Positions 11,451 through 20,843 of a stretch of 64,000 bases of DNA are shown here, in pieces. The position numbers were made by a program, and so were the translations under genes. Numbering within the stretch: position 1 is the first letter of the stretch; each line of letters starts with the position of its first letter. The DNA comes from Pleurocapsa minor GSE-CHR-MK 17-07R (GTDB taxonomy: Bacteria > Chloroflexota > Anaerolineae > Aggregatilineales > Phototrophicaceae): the NCBI GenBank assembly GCA_019359125.1, contig JAHHHY010000001.1, positions 956,679-1,020,678 of the forward strand, in the 5' to 3' direction. A model generated the notes under the pieces. That model saw only the letters and a list, made by a program, of their open reading frames with translations. It was not told the origin of the DNA and made no database searches.

Positions 11451-13082
11451 TCACTTCCTGCGCCCCAGCAGGACCACGGCGACTGCCAGTGTCCCTAATA
11501 CTGCCAGCACACCCACCAGAATAATAGCTCTGCTTTCCGCGCTCACACCCCCCAGGCCATCGACGGCAGCCGGGACAGCCGTCGGCGTGACCAGCGCGCT
11601 GGCGCTGCGCGGGGTCACGGTAGCGGTCGGCGGCTCTGGCGTTGGCGTAACGGTGGCCGTGGCGGGCACACGCGTCGGGGTCGCGGTCGGTGGTTCGGTC
11701 GGCGGCTGCGGAGTAAACGACGCGGATGGCGTGAATGTCAGCGAGGGCGTGCGCGTCGGTGAAGGTGTCGGCGTGGGTGGCAGGTACGGCGTCAGCCCAT
11801 AGACAGCCGCAGCGCGCGGGTCAAAAATCCAGCGTGACCAGCGCGAAATCAGCGACGACAGTGGCTCTCCCACAATATCGGCATAGGCATCAGCCAGCGG
11901 CTCAGACCGCGCGCGCGAGGCCAGCGACAGCACCCCCTCCAGCCCGGCCCGGTCAAGCACATACAGCATCATGCCATATGCCTGGGCATCCCAGCGCACC
12001 TGCTCAGCATCCGGGTCAGCCGGGCGCTGGCGCATTTCCTCCAGCGTGAATGTCAAGCGGCCGCGCTCGGCATCCTGGCTGGCAATCTGCGCGCGCGCCA
12101 TCGGCCTGGGATTCACAAAGCGGGTCAGGCCTTCGCGTACCCAGTCGGGAACATCGCGTTCGTCCCACGCTTCATCCAGAAACCGCGCGACCAGCGTCCG
12201 GCTGATCTGCACATCGACATCGGGTAAATTCTGAAACGGGGTGAAGCCCCCGGCGGCATAGCTGGCCGCAGCGATGGCTGGCGAACAGTTATCGACCAGC
12301 GTTTGCAGTAGACGGCTGATACGCTGGCGGGCAAGGTCGTCGTCGGCAATTTGTTCTGCCGCAAACTCCGGGCATCCCGGCCGGGCTGTCTCGTCATACA
12401 ACAGCACGCCGGCCTGCGGCGAACGGCCGGTCACCCGCACCAGCAGCTGATAGATCGACTGAACCTCACGCACAAGCGTCAGGCGTCCACGCCCGGCAGA
12501 GGCAATCGCCAGGCGCCCTTCCTCAAACCGGTACTGCACCCAGGGTACGCGGCGATCATCAAACGTCACCGCGCCGGACGCCTGCCCCATGTCATCTCCT
12601 GCCTCGACACCCACTTCAAAACGCACAAGCGAATAAATACCTGGCGGCGTGTCTGACTGCACTTCGTAGATACCGACCAGCGTATTCTCGTCCAGCACTT
12701 CAAACTGATCGCGCATGAGGATATCCCCCGCGCCAGCCATGCCCGGATAGCGCACCGTCATCTGGAAGGCATCGAGCGCCTCCACCGGGGATGACAGCCG
12801 AATATCAAAACGGATGCCAATCGGAAAAATCGGCGTTGCAACCACTTCGCGGATGATGCCATCGAGGCTGGTCGGGGGATCATCGGTCGGACGGGGCAAT
12901 GGCGTGGACGTGACAGATGTCGGCGTGATCGATGGCGTATAGGTCGACGTAGGAAGCACCTGGAACGCAGTCACCGTGATCAGCGAAAATGTTCCTGTGG
13001 GCTGTAGCGCATTCTCCTGAGCAGAGACAGGCAGCAGTGACAAACAGGCGACGGCCAGCAACCCGGCAACCAATCGACGCAT
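11451..13082 (-). CDS. Surface-anchored secreted protein with peptidase-MA-like region
   Basis: A 543-residue protein with an N-terminal signal peptide (LVAGLLAVACLSLLPVSA), a short TPT-rich linker, a globular domain with PDWVREGLTRFV (about 325-336) resembling the helix of gluzincin-like peptidase-MA domains, a long Pro/Thr-rich stalk from about 435, and a C-terminal membrane helix followed by RRK. The globular region lacks a clear HExxH, so activity is doubtful. The start is ATG 13082, inside a TGATG overlap with the upstream CPBP gene, which indicates translational coupling. It probably sits outside the membrane; its role is unknown. Confidence 0.75.
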   Translation of the reverse strand: MRRLVAGLLAVACLSLLPVSAQENALQPTGTFSLITVTAFQVLPTSTYTPSITPTSVTSTPLPRPTDDPPTSLDGIIREVVATPIFPIGIRFDIRLSSPVEALDAFQMTVRYPGMAGAGDILMRDQFEVLDENTLVGIYEVQSDTPPGIYSLVRFEVGVEAGDDMGQASGAVTFDDRRVPWVQYRFEEGRLAIASAGRGRLTLVREVQSIYQLLVRVTGRSPQAGVLLYDETARPGCPEFAAEQIADDDLARQRISRLLQTLVDNCSPAIAAASYAAGGFTPFQNLPDVDVQISRTLVARFLDEAWDERDVPDWVREGLTRFVNPRPMARAQIASQDAERGRLTFTLEEMRQRPADPDAEQVRWDAQAYGMMLYVLDRAGLEGVLSLASRARSEPLADAYADIVGEPLSSLISRWSRWIFDPRAAAVYGLTPYLPPTPTPSPTRTPSLTFTPSASFTPQPPTEPPTATPTRVPATATVTPTPEPPTATVTPRSASALVTPTAVPAAVDGLGGVSAESRAIILVGVLAVLGTLAVAVVLLGRRK

Positions 13083-14146
13083 CAAGGCACCCCTCCCCCG
13101 CCAAGCATTCGCGCAGCCACAATGGCCAGCGCAAGCTGTATGAAATTATAAACGAAATGCGCCACGATGGCAGAAGTCACGCTGACGCGCTTTGCCACCA
13201 GCGCCAGCACCAGTGCAACGCCGAAAATACCGACTGAGGCGGGTGTCAGCGTATACTGTGTGTGCAGGAGCACGAAAAAAATCGTCGTGGGCAGCACGCC
13301 AAAAACAGGCTGAAGCGCCCCGCGAAAGAATAATTCTTCCCCGATGGCGACGGAAACAGCCAGTAAAAATGCGCTCGGCAGCGTATTAAACGCCTGTGTG
13401 ACCGCCTGCGCGGCCGAAGTTTGCTCGGCCAGTGATTCAGGCGGCACCAGCAGGCTCCAGACGGCCGCAAAGCCAAGGATGCCGATGTACATGCCGATGC
13501 CCGCCCCCACCCCCACCACCAGGTCCTGCCCGTTAGGCCAGCGCAGTCGCAGGCGGAACATGCTGGCGGCCGGAGAACGACGAAAAAACAACCCGATGCC
13601 CAGAAAGGCGGCGACCACCCATAACACCTGATTGAAAACCGCTTCGCCCAGCGACACCCCCGTCTCGCCAAGCTGGTCCGCCATGCCGGCCAGTCCGCCG
13701 CCCAGCACCAGATTGCCCAGCGTGGAAACGATCAGCGCCAGACACAGCACAATGGCTGCGGTATGGACCGGGGACGCCGGGTCATAAAGCGCCGTCTCGC
13801 CAATCATGCGCTTCAGCCGAATGCGCAGCCGGGCACTGTGGATGACGGCCAGGCTGGCCCCGGCACAGGCGACCGCCAGCACGGTGAATCCCACGCTGGC
13901 GGCCATCGACACGGTCGGGAAACCCATCTCCGCCTCGGTCACATCCGCAGGCAGGTCAATTTCAGTGAACAGCCCGGCCTGCAACACCACCAGCGCAAAC
14001 AGCAGCATCATCCCCACCACGCCAAACAGCAGCGGGCGCGTCAGACGCGGCGCGTTCGGATTCAGCAGCTCCATATTGGCGACATAAATCACCAGGCAGA
14101 TATAACCGATCAGCAATACAGACGAGAGAATGTTAAACGGATCCAT
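13082..14146 (-). CDS. CPBP family intramembrane metalloprotease
   Basis: Multi-pass membrane protein with the Rce1/CPBP catalytic signatures: EELFFRG (EExxxR motif, about residues 265-271), FFVLLHTQ, and AHFVYNF (HxxxN-type motif) near 332. Family members cleave prenylated proteins or bacteriocin-like substrates within the membrane. The start at ATG 14146 is supported by GGTGG five bases upstream; an in-frame GTG at 14152 is less likely. It overlaps the anchored secreted gene by TGATG, so the two products may work together. Confidence 0.88.
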   Translation of the reverse strand: MDPFNILSSVLLIGYICLVIYVANMELLNPNAPRLTRPLLFGVVGMMLLFALVVLQAGLFTEIDLPADVTEAEMGFPTVSMAASVGFTVLAVACAGASLAVIHSARLRIRLKRMIGETALYDPASPVHTAAIVLCLALIVSTLGNLVLGGGLAGMADQLGETGVSLGEAVFNQVLWVVAAFLGIGLFFRRSPAASMFRLRLRWPNGQDLVVGVGAGIGMYIGILGFAAVWSLLVPPESLAEQTSAAQAVTQAFNTLPSAFLLAVSVAIGEELFFRGALQPVFGVLPTTIFFVLLHTQYTLTPASVGIFGVALVLALVAKRVSVTSAIVAHFVYNFIQLALAIVAARMLGGGGVP

Positions 14147-14195
14147 GACCACCGATTCTGAACATCACGATTATTACTGGACAGACAGTCCGAAG

Positions 14196-15155
14196 TTAGC
14201 GGCGTATCATCGTGTCAGACATATCCAGCAGCGCCTCAAACTCTGCCGGATGCGTCCGCACCATATCGCCATGCTGGCTCAGCGCAAGGGCAGCCAGCGT
14301 GGTGCCGGCGCGCAGGCCCAGCGCAAAATTGCCCTTCAGCCAGCCATGCAGCACACCCGCGCTCATGGCATCCCCTGCCCCAATGCGGTCAAGGATGGTG
14401 ACTTTACGGGCGGGCACATGCTCGACCTCATCACCCTGCAAACCATACACTCCGTGCGCCCCACATGTCATCACCACCATCGGGACGCCAAACAGACCTG
14501 CCAGCCTGCGAACAATCTGCTTATGGTCACCCGCAACGCCAAACAACAGCTGCGCGTCGTCCAGCTTGCAGAACAGCATATCGGCCTGCTGTGCCAGCCT
14601 GAGCAACCCGTCGCGGGCAGACTCCACCGACCACAGGCGCGATCTGTAGTTGATATCAAAGCTGACCGGCACGCCTGCCTCGGCAGCCCGCTTGCGCGCC
14701 TCCGCCACACAGGCAAAGGCGCTTTCAGACAGCGCAGCCGTGATGCCAGTCAGATGCAGCAGACGGGTATTCAGCAGGTCAGGCCACGGCAGTTGATCGG
14801 GTGACATAGCGGCTGCGCTGGAATTCGCCCGATCATAGATTACTTCGGTCGGGCGCGGCGGCACCGAAAACTCGACAAAATTCAGGCCCAGTCGTTCACC
14901 CGGCACATGCGCCACCAGGCTGGTATCGACGCCCAGCTCGCGCAGTGAATTGACGATGCGGCGCCCCAGCGGATTGTCCGGGACGCGACTGGCCCAGGCC
15001 GTCTTCCAGCCCAGCTGCGCCAGCGCCGCGCACACATTGCTTTCCGCGCCAGCCGTCTCTACGCGCAATGAATCCGCCGCTTCCAGACGTTCCCCGGCGG
15101 GCACGCTCAGGCGCAGCATCGACTCGCCAAAACTGGTGACATCCCATGTCGGCAT
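14196..15155 (-). CDS. PfkB family sugar kinase (2-keto-3-deoxygluconate kinase-like)
   Basis: A 319-residue ribokinase-fold enzyme. It has the N-terminal substrate-binding region with TAGAESNVCAALAQLG (about 34-49), SFDINYRSRLW (about 168-178), and the catalytic DRIGAGDA anion-hole/base motif (about 264-271). The SFDINYR stretch and overall layout resemble KdgK more than ribokinase or fructokinase, but the sugar cannot be assigned safely. It lies six bases downstream of an MBL hydrolase gene. Confidence 0.85.
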   Translation of the reverse strand: MPTWDVTSFGESMLRLSVPAGERLEAADSLRVETAGAESNVCAALAQLGWKTAWASRVPDNPLGRRIVNSLRELGVDTSLVAHVPGERLGLNFVEFSVPPRPTEVIYDRANSSAAAMSPDQLPWPDLLNTRLLHLTGITAALSESAFACVAEARKRAAEAGVPVSFDINYRSRLWSVESARDGLLRLAQQADMLFCKLDDAQLLFGVAGDHKQIVRRLAGLFGVPMVVMTCGAHGVYGLQGDEVEHVPARKVTILDRIGAGDAMSAGVLHGWLKGNFALGLRAGTTLAALALSQHGDMVRTHPAEFEALLDMSDTMIRR

Positions 15156-15161
15156 CTTCGT

Positions 15162-16130
15162 TCACCAGGCCCGCTGATATAAGTTGATGCCACCGCGACG
15201 GCTGACGACGGCCTTCTCCTGATCGACCAGACGCTCCAGATGTCCGTTGATGGCAAAGATGAGTTCCACATCCAGCCCAGGCGTGTGCTCCCAATCGCCC
15301 AGTATCGGGCCCAGTGTCAGGCAGGCCTCGCGCGCTGTCACCGGCCCTTTGGCCAGCAGCGCCATCAGCGCCTCATCTGCCTTATACACGAAATCGCGGC
15401 TCTCTTTGCAGAACGCAGCAATCTCGGCGCCCCGCTTGACAGGCCAATGGCAGCCAATATAGACATCCAGCGGCAGGCTTTCGATCAGGTCAATCGTATC
15501 TAAATAGTCATCCACAAACAGGTAGGTCGGCGGCAGCTTCGGTAGTCCATCAAGGCCCGTATAGACGGCCCCATGAATGGCATCGGCGCCATACAGCGCA
15601 TGATGCTTCTCGTCATAAATGCCAATATGCCCGTCAGCGTGGCCGGGCAGCGCGATCACCTGCACTTCCCAGTCGTCACCGAGGCGGATCGTTTCTCCGT
15701 CCACGAATGTAACATCGATCGGCTCCGGGCTGCCGCTTTGCCCCAGAATAAAGCGCACCGAGCCTTCGTCATAGAAGATACCGTGCGGCTCGCGGTACGC
15801 ATCGTAGCGCACGCTGAACAGCTCGTTGGGGTCGGCGGCGGCTTCAGCATCATCATCCCCGCAGGCCAGCAGCGCACGCGGAGCAATCCGCTTCATGGCG
15901 TGGTTGCCACCCGTATGGTCGAAGTCGGTGTGGGAATTTATGATCCATGTCAGCGCGGCCGGATCGCCACCGGCTTCCCGAATCTGCGGCACGATGAAGC
16001 GCTCGGGGTCACCTGCGCAGCCAGTATCCAGCAGCAGCGATGCACGATTTCCGCGCAGATACATCAGTTGCAGCGGACGGCCAACCACGTCGCCTTCCAG
16101 CATGTATACCCCGTCAAAAATCTTCTTCAT
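15162..16130 (-). CDS. MBL-fold metallohydrolase
   Basis: A 322-residue cytoplasmic protein. The ligand motif HTDFDH (about residues 74-79), a later histidine in LPGHADGH and an aspartate in LYGADAIH give a complete binuclear metal site. The C-terminal ~80 residues form a winged-helix-like tail (KGPVTAREACLTLG), as in glyoxalase-II/LACTB2-like enzymes. ATG 16130 is chosen because GAGGAAG lies just upstream; the frame stays open further upstream but without family similarity. It is probably cotranscribed with the PfkB kinase. Confidence 0.86.
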   Translation of the reverse strand: MKKIFDGVYMLEGDVVGRPLQLMYLRGNRASLLLDTGCAGDPERFIVPQIREAGGDPAALTWIINSHTDFDHTGGNHAMKRIAPRALLACGDDDAEAAADPNELFSVRYDAYREPHGIFYDEGSVRFILGQSGSPEPIDVTFVDGETIRLGDDWEVQVIALPGHADGHIGIYDEKHHALYGADAIHGAVYTGLDGLPKLPPTYLFVDDYLDTIDLIESLPLDVYIGCHWPVKRGAEIAAFCKESRDFVYKADEALMALLAKGPVTAREACLTLGPILGDWEHTPGLDVELIFAINGHLERLVDQEKAVVSRRGGINLYQRAW

Positions 16131-16155
16131 GATCTTCCTCACTGTCGCATAAGAA

Positions 16156-17166
16156 TCATGGTACCCATGACAAATAATATTCGCTGTGTGATGACTGCGT
16201 GATGTTTTGTCCGACAGTCTCGCCCGCATCCAGCACAAAAACATCGTACACAAGCTGAAATTCAGACAGCCATGCGAGCCTGCCATCCGATGACCAGGTG
16301 GGCGACACATCACCGCGAGACGACTGGCTGATATTGACCGGCGGGCTGCCATCCAGCGCCGCAAGATAAATCTCCGCATTGCCATCACGATATGACACGA
16401 ATGCCAATCGGCCGTCTGGCGACCATACCGGTGAGGTATCGGTTGCCGTGGCACGGCTGATGTTTTCCAGCGCGCCGGTCATCGTGTCGAGCACGTAGAT
16501 TTCGTCATTACCTTCGCGGTCAGACACAAAGGCCATGAGGGCGCCATACCATGCCGGGTCGAAATCGCCACGCGGGTGATCGGTCAGATTGTCCAGCACG
16601 CCGGTTGTCAGATCAATCACATAGACATCGCGATTGCCGGTGCGGTTGCTGACGAAAGACAGGCGCTGATTATCGACCCATGCCGGCGCAATATCATCAG
16701 CCGGATCATGGGTGACGGCCCTCAACGGTCCATCGCAGCCCGCCTGCACAAAGATATCCCATTTTCCCTGTCGCTGCCCCACAAAAGCGAGCCAGTTCCC
16801 GTCTGGCGACCAGATCGGCGCGATATCATCCTCGGCGTCATCGCCCAGCATACACTGCTCTGCCATCGTCGATGACGTGATGATAACCGCGAGACTACCC
16901 TGCCGTGGCTGTGAATAGGCCAGCAATCCCGTATCCGACCAGATCGGCAGGTCAAAATAACGCCCCCGCCCAGTCAGCGCGCGCTGCATGCCCCGGTCCG
17001 CATCCAGCAGGGTGACCTGCGGATAAATATCTTTCACGGTCACAAAGCTGATGATCGCACGGTTCATCAGCATGCCAGCCGCAATCGCCCCTGCGCAGAA
17101 AATGACTTGCAGCATGACCAGCAGCACCAGCATGGGGGAAAAACGCAGCATTTCCGGGGCACTCAC
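16156..17166 (-). CDS. Membrane-anchored PD40 beta-propeller protein (TolB-like)
   Basis: A 336-residue protein with one N-terminal membrane anchor (about residues 10-33) and at least six PD40/TolB propeller repeats of the form WSPDGxxLAFVSxRxGNxDIYV. The start is a GTG at 17166 or an ATG at 17151; neither has a strong ribosome site. Such propellers usually bind peptides or carry protein contacts outside the membrane. No partner is obvious here. Confidence 0.82.
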   Translation of the reverse strand: MSAPEMLRFSPMLVLLVMLQVIFCAGAIAAGMLMNRAIISFVTVKDIYPQVTLLDADRGMQRALTGRGRYFDLPIWSDTGLLAYSQPRQGSLAVIITSSTMAEQCMLGDDAEDDIAPIWSPDGNWLAFVGQRQGKWDIFVQAGCDGPLRAVTHDPADDIAPAWVDNQRLSFVSNRTGNRDVYVIDLTTGVLDNLTDHPRGDFDPAWYGALMAFVSDREGNDEIYVLDTMTGALENISRATATDTSPVWSPDGRLAFVSYRDGNAEIYLAALDGSPPVNISQSSRGDVSPTWSSDGRLAWLSEFQLVYDVFVLDAGETVGQNITQSSHSEYYLSWVP

Positions 17167-17170
17167 GGCA

Positions 17171-17200
17171 TTGACCGACGAATGCCCCCTATGATATACT
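17171..17200 (+). promoter_or_regulatory. Sigma70-type promoter for the tRNA-Ser pair
   Basis: TTGACC at 17171-17176 and TATACT at 17195-17200 are separated by 18 bases, and the tRNA begins 20 bases after the -10 box. The position and boxes fit a stable-RNA promoter. Confidence 0.75.
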
Positions 17201-17219
17201 CTTTTCCACTCCAGCAGAT

Positions 17220-17307
17220 GGAGGGATGGCCGAGTGGTTTAAGGCAGTGGTCTTGAAAACCACCGTATCGCCCTGCGGTACCGTGGGTTCGAATCCCACT
17301 CCCTCCG
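17220..17307 (+). tRNA. tRNA-Ser (anticodon TGA)
   Basis: A full class II cloverleaf: acceptor GGAGGGA pairs with TCCCTCC, discriminator G, anticodon loop CTTGAAA with anticodon TGA, a long variable arm (GTATCGCCCTGCGGTAC) and T-arm GTGGGTTCGAATCCCAC. The long variable arm and G discriminator fit serine. The CCA end is not encoded. Confidence 0.96.
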
Positions 17308-17334
17308 CTTGGTAACAACACAATAGCGTCATCG

Positions 17335-17425
17335 GGGGAGGTGCCAGAGTGGTCGAATGGGCCCGCCTGCTAAGTGGGTATATGAGGGTAACCTTGTATC
17401 GAAGGTTCGAATCCTTTCCTCCCCG
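17335..17425 (+). tRNA. tRNA-Ser (anticodon GCT)
   Basis: A second class II tRNA: acceptor GGGGAGG pairs with CCTCCCC, discriminator G, anticodon loop CTGCTAA with anticodon GCT, long variable arm and T-arm AAGGTTCGAATCCTT. It lies 27 bases after tRNA-Ser(TGA), so the two probably share a precursor. The CCA end is not encoded. Confidence 0.95.
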
Positions 17426-17637
17426 CAATTGGCAATTTACGAGAAAAAAAGCCTGTCTGAAGCCATCATACAGGCTTTTTTCTTGACTGATAATGTTCGA
17501 ATCCTGTCGCCATGCAGCCGCTATAGTTAAGCCAAACTTGACTTCACAACACTAACCTCCCCTGCCCTTTTAAACGTGGCAGTCATTTCCGCACTGAATC
17601 TCCGACCTAGCTGCCGGAAGCGGGGAGGCAAAGGCAA
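17421..17637. repeat. ~210-bp dispersed repeat, copy 1 (tRNA downstream)
   Basis: From the last bases of tRNA-Ser(GCT) through GCGGGGAGGCAAAG, this stretch aligns end to end with 58694-58905 at roughly 80% identity by eye. It holds the tRNA terminator, then the string TGTTCGAATCCTGTCGCC, which resembles the T-arm and 3' end of a tRNA without the rest of the molecule. It has no coding potential. The bases from 17638 to 17745 show nothing further that I recognise. Confidence 0.8.
17447..17480 (+). terminator. Terminator after the tRNA pair
   Basis: The stem AAGCCTGT / ACAGGCTT with a 13-base loop is followed by a run of T residues, 22 bases after the second tRNA. The same structure recurs at 58.72 kb inside a diverged repeat. 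Confidence 0.85.
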
Positions 17638-17745
17638 TGATTTACACCTTAAATCTACCAGCATCAGATGAAGATTCGGTTCGAAGGAGGTCCATGACCC
17701 GGCGGAACCAGCTTCGGCACCACCGTTCGGTTATGCTTTTTGGCA

Positions 17746-20685
17746 TTACCATTCCGCGAGTTTCCAGATATCGGGTTTCATTGGGTCACCGCGTAGCCCT
17801 ACCTGTGCGAAAAAACTAACCGCCGCTTTCAAATGGATCATCGCCTGTTCGCTTTGGCCCGTAACATGGAACAAGTCCGCCAGGTTATTTTGCAGGGCGG
17901 CGGCATGATGCACGTCACCCTGCTGCAAACAAAGTTCCAGTGCCTCACGGAGAAGCTGTTCCGATCGCGCGTATTCTCCGGAATCAGACAGCGTCAGCGC
18001 CAGATTATTGAGCGCGGCAACGTGCATTCCCCGATCCTCCAGTGTCGCTGCGATACGAAGGCTCTGGCTCAGGTGATCGACAGCCAGATTAAAGACCTCC
18101 TGCTTCCGCGCGAGAATACCCAGGATATTGTGCGCCTGAGCTTTCACGCGCGGAACTTCAGTTTGTTCCGCGATCGTCATCGCTGTTTGCGCCAACCCTT
18201 GAGCCGCCTGCGCATCCCCTCGCGTATACTTGGTGAGACTCCAGTCCGAGAGGAGCGCAGCGCGTTCAACGAGGCCATTTTCCGGCAATCTGCGATAAGC
18301 GGAGTTGTAGTAATTTTCGGCTGTGTCCCATTCTCCCAGTCGATGATAGACACCGGCGAGGGCATGTTCTAACCTGGGCATCAGGCGCTCATCGGCACGG
18401 GCGATTCCCGTTTCATAGCTGCGCAGCGCTGCGCGATAGTCACCAAGCAGTGTGTAGAGATCACCAATTTCCCGATGAACGTCTGGGTTGGTGCTGCCCA
18501 GGGCGAGTGCCGTCTCAAAGTGTGCCAGTGCTTCGCGATTGGCATACATGCTGCGTGCCGAACGCCCGGCCAAAACAAAATATTCAGCGGCCTCTCGTTC
18601 CTGGCCACCTGCATAAAAGTGAGCAGCGATTTGCGCGGCGAGTGCCGGAAGTCTGCCTGTGTGCCGCACACGATTCAGGATCGCCTGTGCCACGCGGCGA
18701 TGCAGCAGACGACGGCGCGCCATACTAGTATCCTGATAGATCACAGCGCGCAGCTTCTCATGATAAAACTCGTACGCGATCATGGAAGCAGACTTGGAAG
18801 TCAGATGTTTGTGTGCGGGGTCAGTATTGGCGGCTTCGCTCAGCACGCCCAGTCGCAAGAGTTCATCCAGCGCATCAACTGCTTCCTCCTCGCTGCGTCC
18901 GCTGCATTCGCGCACCAGATCGAGATCAAACGAGCGACCAATCACGGCGGATGTTTCCAGAATTTGCTGCGCGGTTTCATCGAGGAGGGTCAGACGCGAG
19001 CGCACAAGGTCTTGAATGCCCATCGGCAGCGACCATTCGGCCTCATCGACTGTCGCAGTATTCGCCCGAAGCAGGGTGAGGTATTCGTGCAAAAACAGCG
19101 GAAGTCCTTCTGATTCCTGATAGAGTCGTTCGGTCAGCGCTTCAGAGTTGGGGATTCCGGCAGCCTTGACGAGCGTGTGAACCGCAGTGCGATCAAGGCG
19201 TCGCAGCTGCAGCGTGATCACCTGACCGATACCGCGCCCATGTTCTGCCAGCAGCAGGCGCAGACGGTGAGAACGCGGCACATCCTCTTTTCGCCAAGTC
19301 AGCATCAACAGCAGCGAATCGTCTGTCACCCTTCGCATCAGATAGGCAAGCAGATCGAGCGTCGCACCATCCGCCCACTGTAAATCCTCAAACACTAAAA
19401 TGCCCGGCTGTTCCCCCTGAACAAGGCACAGCAGCGCGTGGCAGATCGACTCGAACAAGCGAGTTTGCGCACCCGCGCCATCCATCACGGCTGCAGGCGA
19501 TAAGCCGGGGCGCAGTGCCAGGATGTCAGGGAGCAGGCGTGACAGCTCAGCCAGCCAGTGATCAGCCAGCGAATGAAGCCGCTCTCCGTCGCGCATACTG
19601 CTGTAGAGCGACCGGATCAACGGCGCGTAGGCGACACTGGATTCGCTTTCGTAACAGCGAATTTTAAAGACCTGAGCGAAATCGGCGCGTCTTTGCCTGA
19701 TAAAAGCGTCTGCCAGGCGTGTCTTGCCAATTCCAGCTTCGCCCTCCAGCACGACAAGCATGTGTGTACTGCCACTTCTGACCTGCTGATAGACTGCCGT
19801 TAACCGCCGGATTTCGTCGTCACGCCCCACCATCGGCAGTGAGTGCTCTAGTGATGCTGGTTCAGCCTGAGCCTGTCCCTGCTCCTTCGTTTTCCGATCG
19901 CTGCCAGCGGCGGCCATAGCCCGAGACTGAATCGCAGTCTCCAGCACCCTTTGATAGATGCGGGCGGTTTCATCCAACGGCGCCACCCCTAACTCCTGAT
20001 CAAGAACGCGAACACATTCCTTATACTGGCGCATGGCCAGCATCCGCTGGCCTGACCACGCATATAACTGAATCAGGTGAACGTGAGCCGCTTCATGCAG
20101 CGGATCGAGCGCCAGCCAGCGCTGTGCCAGTTCGATGGCACGGCTGTATTCCTCGCGCTGGCTGTGCAGACGCACCAGTTTTTCAAGAGCGCTGGCATAA
20201 AGGCGGCGAAAATATTCTGTTTGTTGAAACTGCCACAGATCGAACTCGGCACTGTCACGCAGCGTAAATCCCTGCAAAAAATCGCCCTTATATGCATCGA
20301 TGGCTGTGGTCAACGGTTGCATGCAGCGCGAACAGCTTTCCTGAGACGTATGTCCGTGTGTTTCACAGCTCAAAATGGATTCGTTAAACAGCACCAGATC
20401 ACACCACAGACCATTTGAATCGAAGGCAACCGCTTCCCGTTCGATCGACAGTCCGCTTCCACCGAGCGCGCTGTTCAATGCCGACAAAGTACGGCGGAGT
20501 GCGCCGCGTCCACTAACGTTGTCATTATCTGCCCACAGCAACGCACTTAACGTATCGCGGCTTTGATAGCTCCCCTGCACCACCAGATATGCGATGAGCG
20601 CAAGAGCTTTGCGGGTGTCGACATGGACGAGCTGCCGATCACGTTCGATGCGCGGTGCGCCAAGCAGGTGCAGCGAAATGCCCAT
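17746..20685 (-). CDS. BTAD-AAA-TPR transcriptional regulator (SARP-like)
   Basis: A 979-residue cytoplasmic regulator. N-terminal winged-helix and bacterial transcriptional activation domain (about 1-245, starting LHLLGAPRIERDRQLV), then a STAND/AAA ATPase with Walker A GEAGIGKT (K321) and Walker B ILVFEDLQWADG, then about ten TPR-like helical pairs to the C-terminus. Such proteins activate nearby genes on an ATP- and signal-dependent switch. The start ATG 20685 has GGGGATGA upstream. It is divergent from the sensor/partner-switching cluster, whose promoters share one element; a partial inverted copy of that element stands before this gene, suggesting autoregulation. This regulator is my leading candidate to bind that element. 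Confidence 0.9.
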   Translation of the reverse strand: MGISLHLLGAPRIERDRQLVHVDTRKALALIAYLVVQGSYQSRDTLSALLWADNDNVSGRGALRRTLSALNSALGGSGLSIEREAVAFDSNGLWCDLVLFNESILSCETHGHTSQESCSRCMQPLTTAIDAYKGDFLQGFTLRDSAEFDLWQFQQTEYFRRLYASALEKLVRLHSQREEYSRAIELAQRWLALDPLHEAAHVHLIQLYAWSGQRMLAMRQYKECVRVLDQELGVAPLDETARIYQRVLETAIQSRAMAAAGSDRKTKEQGQAQAEPASLEHSLPMVGRDDEIRRLTAVYQQVRSGSTHMLVVLEGEAGIGKTRLADAFIRQRRADFAQVFKIRCYESESSVAYAPLIRSLYSSMRDGERLHSLADHWLAELSRLLPDILALRPGLSPAAVMDGAGAQTRLFESICHALLCLVQGEQPGILVFEDLQWADGATLDLLAYLMRRVTDDSLLLMLTWRKEDVPRSHRLRLLLAEHGRGIGQVITLQLRRLDRTAVHTLVKAAGIPNSEALTERLYQESEGLPLFLHEYLTLLRANTATVDEAEWSLPMGIQDLVRSRLTLLDETAQQILETSAVIGRSFDLDLVRECSGRSEEEAVDALDELLRLGVLSEAANTDPAHKHLTSKSASMIAYEFYHEKLRAVIYQDTSMARRRLLHRRVAQAILNRVRHTGRLPALAAQIAAHFYAGGQEREAAEYFVLAGRSARSMYANREALAHFETALALGSTNPDVHREIGDLYTLLGDYRAALRSYETGIARADERLMPRLEHALAGVYHRLGEWDTAENYYNSAYRRLPENGLVERAALLSDWSLTKYTRGDAQAAQGLAQTAMTIAEQTEVPRVKAQAHNILGILARKQEVFNLAVDHLSQSLRIAATLEDRGMHVAALNNLALTLSDSGEYARSEQLLREALELCLQQGDVHHAAALQNNLADLFHVTGQSEQAMIHLKAAVSFFAQVGLRGDPMKPDIWKLAEW

Positions 20686-20703
20686 TATGAATCATCCCCA
20701 GGC

Positions 20704-20736
20704 TTCACAATGTCACTATATCCCGAAAGCGTTACG
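20704..20736 (-). promoter_or_regulatory. Partial shared element before the BTAD regulator
   Basis: Read on the minus strand: CGTAACG, six bases, GGAT, ten bases, TGTGAA. The first box is exact and the second matches three of four bases of the element at 20775, 23161, 27433 and 30042; the third box is not conserved. It starts 45 bases before the regulator's ATG. Confidence 0.45.
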
Positions 20737-20774
20737 AAAACAGTACGACGGGAAATCCTGTAACGCCGATTGCC

Positions 20775-20807
20775 CGTAACGCTTGTGGGACGATGATTGC
20801 ATACGCT
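20775..20807 (+). promoter_or_regulatory. Shared promoter/operator element, site A
   Basis: CGTAACG-N6-GGAC-N10-TACGCT, ending 36 bases before the start at 20844. The same three boxes with the same spacing occur at 23161, 27433 and 30042. Another GTAACG lies 16 bases upstream. Confidence 0.7.
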
Positions 20808-20843
20808 GGCGGCAGGTTCATTTATTACGAAAGAGGTTCTCCA

